A stretch of 64,000 bases of DNA from Enterococcus mundtii (GTDB taxonomy: Bacteria; Bacillota; Bacilli; Lactobacillales; Enterococcaceae): positions 434,001-498,000 of the forward strand of contig NZ_AP019810.1 of assembly GCF_013394305.1 (NCBI RefSeq), given 5' to 3'. Within the stretch, counting starts at the first letter, position 1; each line of letters opens with the position of its first letter. A program made the translations under genes and the position numbers. The notes under the pieces are model-generated. The model had not been told where the DNA came from. It saw only the letters and a list, made by a program, of their open reading frames with translations, and made no database searches. Below are positions 17,692 to 25,438 of this stretch, in pieces.

Positions 17692-17798
17692 CCGTCTAAA
17701 GTAGATGTCCACTCTGAGAAGTGCTCCGTAATAGTAGAAAACAATTGATCCTCTCTTTTTCGATGTTACGGAACAATTTCTCAGAGATTTCCAGACGG
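17692..17798 (+). terminator. Large nested inverted repeat between citH and citO
   Basis: Three nested arms pair: CCGTCT (17692-17697) with AGACGG (17793-17798), CTCTGAGAA (17712-17720) with TTCTCAGAG (17778-17786), and TCCGTAA (17725-17731) with TTACGGA (17766-17772). The central loop is AT-rich. It starts seven bases after the citH stop and lies 130 bases before citO. It may be a partial terminator, an mRNA stabiliser or an attenuator that sets the citH:citO ratio; it lacks a long T run. Confidence 0.6.
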
Positions 17799-17929
17799 AC
17801 ACTTTATTCCGATTTGTAAAATAAAAGTCACTCACATTTTAGTCATTTCTCATGAGGCGAAGGATAAAGCATGATAGACTTATTCATTGACTTAGTTTTT
17901 TATAGCAAAAGTAGAAATGGGGAGAAGAA

Positions 17930-18625
17930 ATGAACAAGGTTGTTGAAGCATTACGTAAAAATTTGGACCTCACACAAAATAAGACATTGAATGTGCTTAT
18001 TTATGAAGCGTTTCGTAAAACGATCATTCTTGGCGATATCCCTGCCAATACGCGGATCAACGAAAAAGTCTTAGCCGAAGAATTGAATATCAGCCGTACA
18101 CCTATTCGCTTAGCAATGAAACAATTAGTCAATGAAAAATTGGTTGAACACGTACCCAAAATCGGCATCGTCGTCAAAGGTATCCGCATAAAAGACGCTT
18201 ACGAAATCTATGATATCCGTAAATCTTTAGATACACTTGCCACGATCAAAGCAATGAATCAGATGACAAAAGAAGATTTCATTGAGCTGAAAGAACTATT
18301 ATTACGAGGCGAAAGCTATAATCAAGCAGATCAAACAGAAAAAGTCTTGCAAAATTTTTCGGACTTCAATACGTTCATCTATGAAAAAAGCCACATGCTC
18401 CGTTTAAAATCCATTGTCTTAGAGTTACAAGCTTACCTCGTTTATTTTCGCGATATCGCCATTCGTTCATCCAGACGCAGGGATAAAGCCCTTGAAGAAC
18501 ATTGGCTGATCTATCGCGGGATGCAAACAAAAAATGCAGAACAAATCACTTTGATCACCCACGAGCATTTAGATCGTTCATTACAATTTATTTTAGCTGA
18601 AATGGAGCGTAGAAAAATTGACTGA
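17930..18625 (+). CDS. citO: CitO-type transcriptional regulator, GntR family (FadR subfamily)
   Basis: DNA-binding activator of 231 residues. The N-terminal winged helix (about 20-90) contains ILGDIPANTRINEKVLAEEL and NISRTPIRLAMKQL, the GntR recognition helix. The C-terminal all-helical FCD domain (about 95-225) is the effector pocket. In E. faecalis CitO binds citrate and activates both divergent units of the citrate locus; the identical placement here supports the same role. The ATG at 17930 has a GGGGAGAAGAA-type ribosome-binding site. It overlaps citG by eight bases. Confidence 0.88.
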   Translation: MNKVVEALRKNLDLTQNKTLNVLIYEAFRKTIILGDIPANTRINEKVLAEELNISRTPIRLAMKQLVNEKLVEHVPKIGIVVKGIRIKDAYEIYDIRKSLDTLATIKAMNQMTKEDFIELKELLLRGESYNQADQTEKVLQNFSDFNTFIYEKSHMLRLKSIVLELQAYLVYFRDIAIRSSRRRDKALEEHWLIYRGMQTKNAEQITLITHEHLDRSLQFILAEMERRKID

Positions 18626-19514
18626 CCACAAACTGATCGGTACGATCGCACAGGCTGCACAGCACGCTTTGTTTTACGAAGTAGCATTAAGTCCAAAACC
18701 AGGATTAGTCGATCCTATTTCAAATGGCGCGCATACAGATATGGATTTTCAGACTTTTCAAATAAGTATCCAAACCTTAACACCTTTTTTTCAAAAATAT
18801 ATCGCATTAGGTCTTACCCATAAAGGAAACACAAAATCATTATTTGAACAGCTAAGGCAGACTGGATATCAAGCAGAGCAAGCAATGCTTGACGCAACAA
18901 ATGACATCAACACACATAAAGGAGCGAATTTTTCGTTTGCAGTCATCTTGGGCGCGATCGGTTGGCACATGCAACAGTGTTTTATCCAAAGACTTCCATT
19001 AAACGCCAAACAGACGGAGCAAATTTTAAAGCTTACCGGAGAACTGACCCATGATTTGATCAAAGAGGATTTTCATGATTTAGCGCGGAAGACACAGCGT
19101 ACACATGGGGAAGAGCTTTTTTTGGTGCATGGTATTTCAGGTATTCGTGGCGAAGCTGCTCAGTGTTATCCCAGTCTTGCTTCCATTCTTCTTCCCTACT
19201 TACGTTCAGCAAACTATCATGCGCCCGATGAAGTCTTTCTACGTGCCTTGGTTTTATTGATGAGCGAAATCGAAGACGGGAATATACTTCACCGAGGCGG
19301 TATTCAGGAGTGGCAAAAAGTACAACAAGAGACAAAAAAAATTCATCAAGCAAAGCTTCCACGGAAGCAGCTACTTGATGAATTAACGATCTATGATCAA
19401 CGATTGACCAAACGCAATCTAAGTCCTGGTGGTGCAGCAGATTTACTTTCATTAGGTATTTTTTTCGCTCAATTAGAAGGATTACTTTCTTTACCAGAGG
19501 GTAAGAAAATATAA
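18618..19514 (+). CDS. citG: Triphosphoribosyl-dephospho-CoA synthase CitG
   Basis: Makes 2'-(5''-triphosphoribosyl)-3'-dephospho-CoA from ATP and dephospho-CoA, the precursor that CitX loads on CitD. The 298 residues contain the family signatures ALSPKPGLVDPISNGAHTDM, NTHKGANFSFA and the C-terminal NLSPGGAADLLSLGIFFA. It starts with TTG at 18618 inside the end of citO, eight bases of overlap, with GGAGCG upstream. Its 3' end overlaps the convergent response regulator gene by 46 bases, so the two transcripts are antisense to each other there. Confidence 0.93.
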   Translation: MTDHKLIGTIAQAAQHALFYEVALSPKPGLVDPISNGAHTDMDFQTFQISIQTLTPFFQKYIALGLTHKGNTKSLFEQLRQTGYQAEQAMLDATNDINTHKGANFSFAVILGAIGWHMQQCFIQRLPLNAKQTEQILKLTGELTHDLIKEDFHDLARKTQRTHGEELFLVHGISGIRGEAAQCYPSLASILLPYLRSANYHAPDEVFLRALVLLMSEIEDGNILHRGGIQEWQKVQQETKKIHQAKLPRKQLLDELTIYDQRLTKRNLSPGGAADLLSLGIFFAQLEGLLSLPEGKKI

Positions 19515-20197
19515 CCAAGTCCTCTAACCGTTCTGAGGTACTGGACATTTTTTGGATCATCTTCGATTTTGTTTCGTAAGTGATTGATAAAAACCATAAT
19601 GGTATTGGCATCCAGCTCACTGTCATTCCAAACACTTTGATAAATTTGTTCCTTTGAAAAAACCTGTTCGGGATTTTCTATAAAGAATTGCATCAGCTTG
19701 ATTTTTTTTGAAGACAACTCAATGGATTTGCCTTTTTTATATAAACGATAAAGCGCTTTGTCAAAGCAAAAATCACCTATACTGATTTTATTTTTTTTGC
19801 ACTTTGTCGTTTGTTCTTTAAGTACGTTGTGTCTGTCCAAAATAGCGAGAACTTGCGCCTTTAGCAGTGTCGGATTGAATGGTTTAGTGATGTAATAATC
19901 TGCTCCCATCTCCAATCCAGTGATAATTTCAATCTCATTTTGTTGTTCGGTAAAAAAAACGATGGGAGAAAGACTGTCTTGCTCTCGGATGAGTTGAACA
20001 ATATGGTAGCCATCTGTTTGATGGGCTAAACGAATATCTAAGAGATATAGATCAAAAGTCACTCTAGACATGATATCCAGTGTTTTTTCGACGCAATCAC
20101 TTTGATAGATCAATACACCAGCTGGTTGTAAGGCCTTCCAAATCATTCTTCTAAATGTTAGATCTTCATCGATCGCCAATATCTTCTCATTTCTCAT
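19469..20197 (-). CDS. Orphan OmpR-family response regulator
   Basis: A 242-residue regulator with a receiver domain (IDEDLTF acidic pocket, Asp54 in YLLDIRL, TKPF lysine) and a C-terminal winged helix (SSKKIKLMQFFIENPEQVFS, then NTIMVFINHLRNKIEDD and VRGLGYIF). No sensor kinase gene is next to it, so it is an orphan or is served by a distant kinase. An extra glutamine/histidine insertion (AHQTDGYH) follows the phosphorylation site. Its 3' end overlaps citG in the antiparallel sense, which could link it to citrate expression through antisense RNA. Confidence 0.85.
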   Translation of the reverse strand: MRNEKILAIDEDLTFRRMIWKALQPAGVLIYQSDCVEKTLDIMSRVTFDLYLLDIRLAHQTDGYHIVQLIREQDSLSPIVFFTEQQNEIEIITGLEMGADYYITKPFNPTLLKAQVLAILDRHNVLKEQTTKCKKNKISIGDFCFDKALYRLYKKGKSIELSSKKIKLMQFFIENPEQVFSKEQIYQSVWNDSELDANTIMVFINHLRNKIEDDPKNVQYLRTVRGLGYIFLPSGKESNPSN

Positions 20198-20441
20198 TTT
20201 CTTTCCTCCTGCCTAGAGCATCCATAGGTTAAAAAATACACTATGACCTGTATTTTACTTATTCAAGTAAAAAAAGTAATTGATCATAATATCACAATTC
20301 ATCCTCCAACTCTATTATACGCAAAGAAACGGTGATTTTCCGACTTCAAAAAAGAAAATACAATATAAAAACATTTTTGACCTGGATTTTGACCTAGATA
20401 AATTTTCATAAAAGCAAGAACAACTGAAAACTGAAAACTAA

Positions 20442-20481
20442 AAACGCTAAAATCCTTCATAAAAAGGATTCTAGCGTTCAG
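20442..20481 (-). terminator. Terminator of ssrA
   Basis: The hairpin AACGCTAAAATCCTT / AAGGATTCTAGCGTT lies just beyond the tmRNA 3' end, followed on the minus strand by TTTTTAGTTTTCAG. Confidence 0.85.
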
Positions 20482-20504
20482 CTAAATCGTGTGATTTCTC
20501 CGAA

Positions 20505-20869
20505 TGGAGACGGCGGGAGTCGAACCCGCGTCCAAACACATCGCCACTTAAAAATCTACGTTCATAGTCAACTCATTTAGAGGTTCGCTTTACAGCTTGC
20601 CGAGTGACAGGCATTCTGTATCGCTAGTCTGATGTTCTCTTTTTCAACTTACAGACGGAAAGTTGAAACGTATCCCACTAAAGTTAGGACCCTTACTCGA
20701 GCACATGGGCGATGCCGAGAGGATCTACGCTAACTGTTTTTAGGCAGCTAAAGCGTAAGAGTTGTTTTCGTTTTTAGCAGTTATATTTAACTGTAACGTT
20801 TTAGCGTAGACGTAACCTACGAAACGCAATTCAAGCTCGAACTGTGCCTGTCGAATCCGTAACGTCCCC
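20505..20869 (-). ncRNA. ssrA: tmRNA (ssrA)
   Basis: Transfer-messenger RNA for rescue of stalled ribosomes. The 5' end GGGGACGTTACGG at 20869 and the 3' end with the T-arm GTCGAACCC complement and encoded CCA at 20505-20507 form the tRNA-like domain. The resume frame encodes the tag AKNENNSYALAA (20743-20778) followed by TAA at 20740-20742. The Tyr-containing tag is that of the E. faecium group, which places the organism. A sigma-A promoter precedes it and a hairpin terminator follows. Confidence 0.97.
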
Positions 20870-20908
20870 TTAATAAAATGGGTTACGGTATTTTCAAGAT
20901 ACTTACAT

Positions 20909-20937
20909 AATATACCATATATGTAGTTTTTTTTCAA
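20909..20937 (-). promoter_or_regulatory. Promoter of ssrA
   Basis: On the minus strand TTGAAA (20932-20937) and TATATT (20909-20914) are spaced by 17 bases. The start point would leave a 5' extension of about 35 bases for processing by RNase P. Confidence 0.7.
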
Positions 20938-20981
20938 TATGGTTGTTTGCTTTTCGAGTAGATGCTTCACTTCTTGAGCGA

Positions 20982-21027
20982 AGCAAGAAAGGTCTTAGGG
21001 ATGAATAGACATCAGACTTTTCTTGCT
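20982..21027. terminator. Hairpin between the monooxygenase gene and ssrA
   Basis: AGCAAGAAAGGTCT (20982-20995) pairs with AGACTTTTCTTGCT (21014-21027), one mismatch. It lies about 70 bases downstream of the leftward nitroreductase/monooxygenase operon. There is no strong T run, so termination efficiency is uncertain. Confidence 0.5.
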
Positions 21028-21096
21028 CCCTCTTAAAGTGAACGTTCTTTCTACTTTAGCTGCTTCGATCGCAAAAGAACGTGTCAGCGAATCCTT

Positions 21097-21384
21097 TTAA
21101 GCAAGTGTTTTCGCGACATTCAATTCTGTTTCTTTTTCTGCATATTCAGGCATATTTTTGAACAATTGTTGCAACAATGGACTTTGGTTATGTCCTTCGA
21201 TTGCTTGTTCGTCACGCCAGTTTTCAACCATCACAAAGACATTTACTTGTTCCGTTGACTCATACAATTGATAACTCAAGCAGCCATCTTCTTTTCTAGT
21301 CGCTTCGATCAATTGTGTCGCTTCTTCTAAAAATTCAGCGCGTTTTGCTTCTTTGATGGTAAATTTTGCATTGATGATGATCAT
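21097..21384 (-). CDS. Antibiotic biosynthesis monooxygenase (ABM/YgiN-like) domain protein
   Basis: Small 95-residue ferredoxin-like alpha/beta protein of the ABM family. It has the pattern IIINAKFTIKEAKRAEFLE at the N-terminus, ATRKEDGCLSYQLYES in the middle and FVMVENWRDEQAIEGHNQSP with the conserved His. Relatives act as quinol monooxygenases or as small stress-related oxidoreductases. AAGGAG lies nine bases before ATG 21384. It is 21 bases downstream of the nitroreductase gene and probably shares its MarR-controlled transcript, suggesting quinone or electrophile defence. Confidence 0.8.
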   Translation of the reverse strand: MIIINAKFTIKEAKRAEFLEEATQLIEATRKEDGCLSYQLYESTEQVNVFVMVENWRDEQAIEGHNQSPLLQQLFKNMPEYAEKETELNVAKTLA

Positions 21385-21405
21385 TCGTCCGTCTCCTTTT
21401 TCTTT

Positions 21406-22044
21406 CTATTTGAAAGAAGTGATTTTTTCTGAAGCTAAACGAACAGATTCGTAGCCTTGATCGACTGCTTTACCAACTGACAAGATCATTACAGGGACAT
21501 AACGTTCTTTGTCCAAATCGAAAGCTTCGGCTAATTGGTCTGCTTCAAATCCGCCGATTGGATTTGTATCATATCCATGGCTACGTGCAGTTAACATAAA
21601 TTGCATAGCTGCTAAGCTTGAATCGATCTTCACTACGTCATTCATTTGTTCACGTGTGAAATTTTTGTAATAAGGAATGATCGCTGCTAGTTGTTCGTCA
21701 CGAACTTCTGCTGGCATTTTGCCTTCTTCCACAGCTTGATCATAGATTTCTTCTCCGTATTCATAGCAATTCATATCACCAAAAATCAAGACCATGGCAG
21801 ATGATGTATCATTTTGTTTTGTGTTGAAACGGATCAATGGTTTCAATTTCGCTTTTGCTTCTTCGCTTTCAACTACTACAAAGCGCCAAGGTTGTAGATT
21901 CACAGAAGATGGTGCTGTTGTTGCTTCTTGGATCATTTCCAACATTTCTTCATGAGGGATTTTCACATTTTCATCGTACACACGGATTGATTTTCTGCCA
22001 AAGACGATATCAGAAAAATCATTGTTTGCTAGAGTTTTATTCAT
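21406..22044 (-). CDS. FMN-dependent NAD(P)H nitroreductase family protein
   Basis: Cytoplasmic flavoprotein of 212 residues. The FMN-binding motif RKSIRVYDENVKI near the N-terminus, ATTAPSSVNLQPWRFVVVE, the central AMQFMLTARSHGYDTNPIGGF and the C-terminal VPVMILSVGKA are typical of the NfsB/YodC-like group that reduces nitroaromatics and quinones. Start ATG 22044 follows a GAAG-type site. It is transcribed after marR with a 31-base gap and before the ABM protein gene, forming a likely three-gene redox-stress unit. Confidence 0.88.
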   Translation of the reverse strand: MNKTLANNDFSDIVFGRKSIRVYDENVKIPHEEMLEMIQEATTAPSSVNLQPWRFVVVESEEAKAKLKPLIRFNTKQNDTSSAMVLIFGDMNCYEYGEEIYDQAVEEGKMPAEVRDEQLAAIIPYYKNFTREQMNDVVKIDSSLAAMQFMLTARSHGYDTNPIGGFEADQLAEAFDLDKERYVPVMILSVGKAVDQGYESVRLASEKITSFK

Positions 22045-22075
22045 TACTTAACCGCTTCTTTCTTCGTTTTGATTT

Positions 22076-22480
22076 TTAGTATAATTTATCTAGTAATTTA
22101 GTCAGTTGATCGATTTCTTCATCTGATAGCGAAACACACAGGGAGTCATCTGATTCTTGATGATTTTTTTCACACTCGGTCAATTCATTCACTGCTTTAT
22201 CGGACAAAGAAACGAATACTTCACGATTATTGTTCTCATTTCTTTTTCTGATCACATATCCTTTTTGTTCTAATATCTTTAGATGACGTGAAATAGCTGC
22301 CAAATCGATTTTTAAATCGCTCTGTAACTTATTTTGCAAACATTCCCCGTTTTCTTGTAAGAACATCAAGATCTCGTACCTCGTTAAACTAAATCCAGTT
22401 TCTTTTTCAAATAAAGCTGTTCCTTCTTGACTGATGATTTTTATCTGATAAAGCAATTGACTTAACTTTCTCAGCTCCAT
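22076..22480 (-). CDS. MarR-family transcriptional regulator
   Basis: Repressor of 134 residues with the MarR winged helix: TRYEILMFLQENGECLQNKL, then the recognition helix DLAAISRHLKILEQKGYV and the wing IRKRNENNNREVFVSLSDKA. A strong AGGAGG lies upstream of ATG 22480. A perfect palindrome overlaps the promoter of its own gene (22513-22530), which suggests autoregulation and control of the nitroreductase and monooxygenase genes downstream. The ligand is unknown. Confidence 0.88.
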   Translation of the reverse strand: MELRKLSQLLYQIKIISQEGTALFEKETGFSLTRYEILMFLQENGECLQNKLQSDLKIDLAAISRHLKILEQKGYVIRKRNENNNREVFVSLSDKAVNELTECEKNHQESDDSLCVSLSDEEIDQLTKLLDKLY

Positions 22481-22512
22481 AATGTTGCCTCCTACTATCT
22501 TTGACTAATCAA

Positions 22513-22557
22513 TTATTGACTTGTCAATAATATAAATCATTTACTTCCTTTTGTAAA
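22513..22557 (-). promoter_or_regulatory. marR promoter with overlapping palindromic operator
   Basis: Minus-strand TTTACA (22552-22557) and TATATT (22529-22534) are 17 bases apart. Directly downstream is the palindrome TTATTGAC-TT-GTCAATAA (22513-22530) with perfect eight-base arms, a typical MarR-dimer site covering the start point. Confidence 0.72.
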
Positions 22558-22572
22558 GTAAAAAGAAAAAGA

Positions 22573-22606
22573 AGCAAGTTAAAAGTTATTTTCCCTTTTA
22601 ACTTGC
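22573..22606 (-). terminator. Terminator upstream of marR
   Basis: A perfect 12-bp stem GCAAGTTAAAAG / CTTTTAACTTGC is followed on the minus strand by TTCTTTTTCTTTT. It insulates marR from leftward transcription of the upstream gene. Confidence 0.85.
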
Positions 22607-22695
22607 CCCTTCTTCAACTGTCTGTATTCGAGTATTCTATTTCTTAACGATTATGTATGAATGTTCAATTGCTTCTATTATGTATGCAAATTAAA

Positions 22696-22738
22696 GGAAG
22701 TCTGATAATTAACAATAGCTTATTCAAATCAGACTTCC
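22696..22738 (-). terminator. Hairpin downstream of the 87-aa hypothetical gene
   Basis: GGAAGTCTGAT pairs with ATCAGACTTCC around an AT-rich loop, about 30 bases after the stop of the 22766-23029 gene. Confidence 0.65.
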
Positions 22739-22765
22739 TGCTAGGCGATAGGCGTATTCATCACT

Positions 22766-23029
22766 TTAAGATACCATTGCTTGTGTGTACAGCTTGGTTG
22801 GTGACTGAAAGACCTGTTCAACGGGACTCAACTCAAAGATATCTGTATATTTTGCGACAACTTTCCCACATTTCTCTAGAATATCTAAGTGATCTGTACG
22901 ATCATATTCCTCTACACTCATAATCACACAGTTTTCTAATTTTCCAATTACTTCTCCGACTACTTTATTTTTGATGCCGATTGGATAACATACATATTTT
23001 TGTCCTAAAACGATTGTTTCGCTTGTCAT
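22766..23029 (-). CDS. Hypothetical protein with a small KOW/DUF2187-like N-terminal part
   Basis: An 87-residue protein preceded by an AAGAGGAGAATGAGTT-type ribosome-binding site before ATG 23029. The segment GEVIGKLENCVIMSVEEYDR looks like the small beta-barrel of DUF2187/KOW-like proteins, in which a short barrel reads GxVxxxxxNSVIV. The C-terminal half (HLDILEKCGKVVAKYTDIFE) is not recognised. It is monocistronic with its own terminator. No function can be assigned; a nucleic-acid-binding role would be speculation from the fold resemblance. Confidence 0.6.
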   Translation of the reverse strand: MTSETIVLGQKYVCYPIGIKNKVVGEVIGKLENCVIMSVEEYDRTDHLDILEKCGKVVAKYTDIFELSPVEQVFQSPTKLYTQAMVS

Positions 23030-23123
23030 AACTCATTCTCCTCTTGGTTCTTTAATATTTTATAAAATGATAATAACATTAAAATTAGATTATGAAAACA
23101 AAAATATTCAATAAATTAAAAAA

Positions 23124-23158
23124 AGTTGAAAAAAAGTGATCAAACACCTTTTTTCAAC
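23124..23158 (-). terminator. Terminator of the free-methionine sulfoxide reductase gene
   Basis: The stem GTTGAAAAAA / TTTTTTCAAC, with a CAC/GTG extension, is followed on the minus strand by TTTTTTTAATTT. Confidence 0.75.
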
Positions 23159-23169
23159 TCTTTTTCACT

Positions 23170-23658
23170 TTATTTCATAACATTTACAGGAAAATCACCT
23201 AACAATAACTCAACATATTGTTCCAAAAATTCTTGATCTAAAGCATCGTAGCCCTCGGTCACACCACAATCGATATCAAGTACTCCGATCAATCGACCTT
23301 CTTTGATCATAGGTACTACGATTTCAGATTGTGCGGCTGAATCACATGAAATATAATTTTCATGGGTTTTCACATTCGCAACGATCAATGTTTTTTGTTT
23401 TTCTGCTGCTTCGCCACAAACACCTTTTCCCATTTTGATACGGGTACATGACACTCTACCTTGGAAAGGGCCTAAAATCAATTCTTGTCCATCATATAAA
23501 TAATAGCCGGCAAAGACTGTTTGAGGTAATGTTTCATTCAATAATGCAGAGGAATTAGCTAAATTGGCCAACCAGTTGTCTTCTGCTTCTAAAAGTCCTT
23601 TTTGTTGGAGTAGCAAAATTTCATAAGCATCTCTTTTTTCTTTTTCTGTCCATAACAT
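23170..23658 (-). CDS. msrC: Free methionine-(R)-sulfoxide reductase (GAF-domain fRMsr)
   Basis: Reduces free methionine-R-sulfoxide, using a GAF fold. The 162 residues hold the three family cysteines at positions 71, 81 and 105 in [16 protein letters not shown] and [17 protein letters not shown]. It also has the GPFQGRVSC lead-in and VLDIDCG at the end of the domain. This pattern fits the E. coli YebR / yeast fRMsr class, not a sensory GAF domain. The start ATG 23658 follows an AAGGAGTG site. It is a single gene, part of oxidative-stress defence. Confidence 0.9.
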   Translation of the reverse strand: MLWTEKEKRDAYEILLLQQKGLLEAEDNWLANLANSSALLNETLPQTVFAGYYLYDGQELILGPFQGRVSCTRIKMGKGVCGEAAEKQKTLIVANVKTHENYISCDSAAQSEIVVPMIKEGRLIGVLDIDCGVTEGYDALDQEFLEQYVELLLGDFPVNVMK

Positions 23659-23743
23659 CCAAAATCACTCCTTCTATGCCCAAAATTATAGCCTAATTCA
23701 AGGAGCAACGCTATGGTTTTATTTTTGTTTCTTAATGACTAGA

Positions 23744-24451
23744 TCATTCTGCTTGCTCGATTTCAGCAGCTAGATCTGCATAGTCGATTTCATTTTGGAT
23801 AAAAGTCGGATCATTCGTCGGAAAATGTTGCACCAAAGATTCCATTTGACTGATTTCTACTGTTCCTTGCGACACAGTAAAATCGAGGATATGCCCTCCA
23901 AATGTTTTCTCATCGTCAATAAAATGCAAATGGAAGCCTGCAGCAGCCACCCCTTGAAATAATTCCGGTGTATAAAACCCAACAATTGTCCCTTGAATAT
24001 CTGATCGATGAAACTCTGGCTGGGATTCTGAGATCTTCGCTAAGCGTCGATATGGTTTTTCTTGTTTTGGCATGATCCGGATATGCATATCTTTAAATAA
24101 ACCGCTGATCTTGACTGCTAAAAAGAGATTTTTCCCTGCTTCGTCCTTCAGGATTTTTTCTTTTAATGCTTCGCTAGATAGATGTTGGACTGTAAATGAA
24201 CGGTCCGCTGAAAATGCAGTGATTGCCGCATAAGGAGTGGACTCTTCTCCGGACAAATGGATCAATGCACCATCTGATCTACCTTGATAGGCTTCACCGT
24301 CTAAAAATATCACTTCGCCGTCTAACCCATGTAATGTTCCAAGACCTAGTGTACCGTACTTCAAGACCCCCGCAATGGAAGTAGTCCCGTCCATCAGTCC
24401 CGCCATTAGCGCACCTAATGTACCATGTTGATATAATACTTTCTCTGTCAT
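23744..24451 (-). CDS. budA: Alpha-acetolactate decarboxylase
   Basis: Converts alpha-acetolactate to acetoin, the overflow route from pyruvate. The 235 residues include YQHGTLGALMAGLMDGTTSI, GLGTLHGLDGEVIFLDG and the zinc-site motif FHLHFIDDEKTFGGHILDF with its three histidines. The start ATG 24451 is preceded by GGGG. Ten bases upstream lies a seven-residue copy of the alsS C-terminal coding sequence ending in a stop, although the intact alsS lies 7.3 kb away. budA was therefore probably next to alsS before the intervening island arrived. Confidence 0.95.
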   Translation of the reverse strand: MTEKVLYQHGTLGALMAGLMDGTTSIAGVLKYGTLGLGTLHGLDGEVIFLDGEAYQGRSDGALIHLSGEESTPYAAITAFSADRSFTVQHLSSEALKEKILKDEAGKNLFLAVKISGLFKDMHIRIMPKQEKPYRRLAKISESQPEFHRSDIQGTIVGFYTPELFQGVAAAGFHLHFIDDEKTFGGHILDFTVSQGTVEISQMESLVQHFPTNDPTFIQNEIDYADLAAEIEQAE

Positions 24452-24463
24452 CTGAACATCCCC

Positions 24464-24716
24464 TTAGTAAAATTGGTCTGGTAATGTTAATTCGTTTCTG
24501 ATTCCGATTAAATCAGCGTTTTTCTGCCATATCTTTGTCTATTTTCGAATATGAGTATGAAATGAGCATGGTTTTTTGACAAGTATGGGCAAGCTAATTT
24601 TGAGGTTTGGTGTAGATATACTCTTCCTATATTTTTGAAAGGTCTGCTAAAAGTTTCTAAAATTAGTTGATCTTCACTAAAATTTTATCGACCAATTGTT
24701 CCAACTTCTTGATATC
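24464..24716 (-). pseudogene. Remnant of an alsS-like 3' end upstream of budA, in a gene-free gap
   Basis: Reading leftward the last codons before TAA (24464-24466) encode LTLPDQFY, matching the AlsS C-terminus ILPDQFY. Seventeen bases (24468-24484) are identical to the alsS 3' end at 31739-31755. The open stretch goes back only 24 codons to a TAG, and residues further upstream do not clearly match AlsS. The rest of the 250-base gap up to the Fic pseudogene shows no gene. Either this is the tail of a former alsS copy or a recombination footprint of island insertion. Confidence 0.6.
24468..24484. repeat. 17-bp direct repeat, left copy (island boundary)
   Basis: The forward-strand sequence TAAAATTGGTCTGGTAA is identical to 31739-31755 and has the same orientation. 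It corresponds to the last codons of alsS. Together the two copies bracket the accessory segment 24485-31738. Confidence 0.75.
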
Positions 24717-25262
24717 TCAATGAACAGTCCCATCCAGAGATAAATTATACATCTCATCATCAAGTTCAACATTAAATTCCGAATCATAACCCTTAGCTAA
24801 GCCTAGGGATCGAATCACTTCACGCTGAGTCCTCCCATTTCCTTCACGAAAAGGGTGCAAATAATTTTCATTAGCTAATATTGACGCTAAATGCCTAATA
24901 ACTTTGTCCCTTGTATTTGCATTCTTATAATAATCTTGAATTAAAGAGTTCATATATGACTCAGCTGTTCCAAACGATTGCATCGCCATAAAAGCATGCT
25001 CTTGTTTTGAAATGTTCCCTTTCCAGTACTACCCTGCCCGCTAGTACAAATCTTGAAAAAGAAACTCATGAATTTTTAGTATATCTTTCATTGAATGAAC
25101 TTCAATCGGTTGAGCAATTAATTTTAAGATTTGAGAAGCAACCATTCTGTATTCTGCTTGTTGCAATTTTTCAAAGTCTTACTCATCAAGTTTATTTATT
25201 GATACTTTTGAATTTGGGGAAGTATAAATATTATCAGGATCTTCATATTGTTTTCTAGCCAT
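24717..25262 (-). pseudogene. Fic-family AMP-transferase toxin, interrupted by three stop codons
   Basis: One continuous frame of 181 codons from ATG 25262 encodes a Fic protein: ARKQYEDPDNIYTSP at the start, then KDILKIHEFLFQDLY, and the active-site motif HPFREGNGRTQR (HxFx[DE]GNGRxxR) close to the end. In-frame stops lie at 25179-25181, 25041-25043 and 25029-25031; there is no frameshift. The intact open part (from 24989) keeps the Fic motif but lacks the N-terminal half of the fold. Fic toxins AMPylate targets such as gyrase and topoisomerase IV; this copy should be inactive. It directly follows its antitoxin gene, with one shared base (TAATG). Confidence 0.85.
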
Positions 25263-25438
25263 TATGAAATACCTAATACAATGGCTTCTTCACGCAATCG
25301 AATAACCTCTTTTACTTTGGGAATACAACCTTCAATCATATTTGTACTGATTGCATACCAAACACTTTTGAATAGTCGAAAACTATCGAATTTCACGCCC
25401 ATAATAGTCAATTCTTCTTTGTTTACATCTAAAGTCAT
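25262..25438 (-). CDS. FicA/VbhA-like antitoxin of the Fic module
   Basis: Intact 58-residue gene, with GGGAGG nine bases before ATG 25438 and a stop that overlaps the fic start. Its sequence includes AISTNMIEGCIPKVKEV, in which TNMIEG fits the inhibitory-helix motif (S/T)xxxE(G/N) that blocks the ATP site in class I Fic toxin-antitoxin pairs. The C-terminal VIRLREEAIVLGIS resembles the VbhA antitoxin tail. The antitoxin has stayed open while the toxin decayed, the usual order of loss in such modules. The call rests on motif, size and overlap. Confidence 0.72.
   Translation of the reverse strand: MTLDVNKEELTIMGVKFDSFRLFKSVWYAISTNMIEGCIPKVKEVIRLREEAIVLGIS

Noticed and set aside
20740-20970. 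76-codon frame overlapping the tmRNA
   Set aside because: Only its last twelve codons are the tmRNA tag; the rest is structural RNA and promoter.
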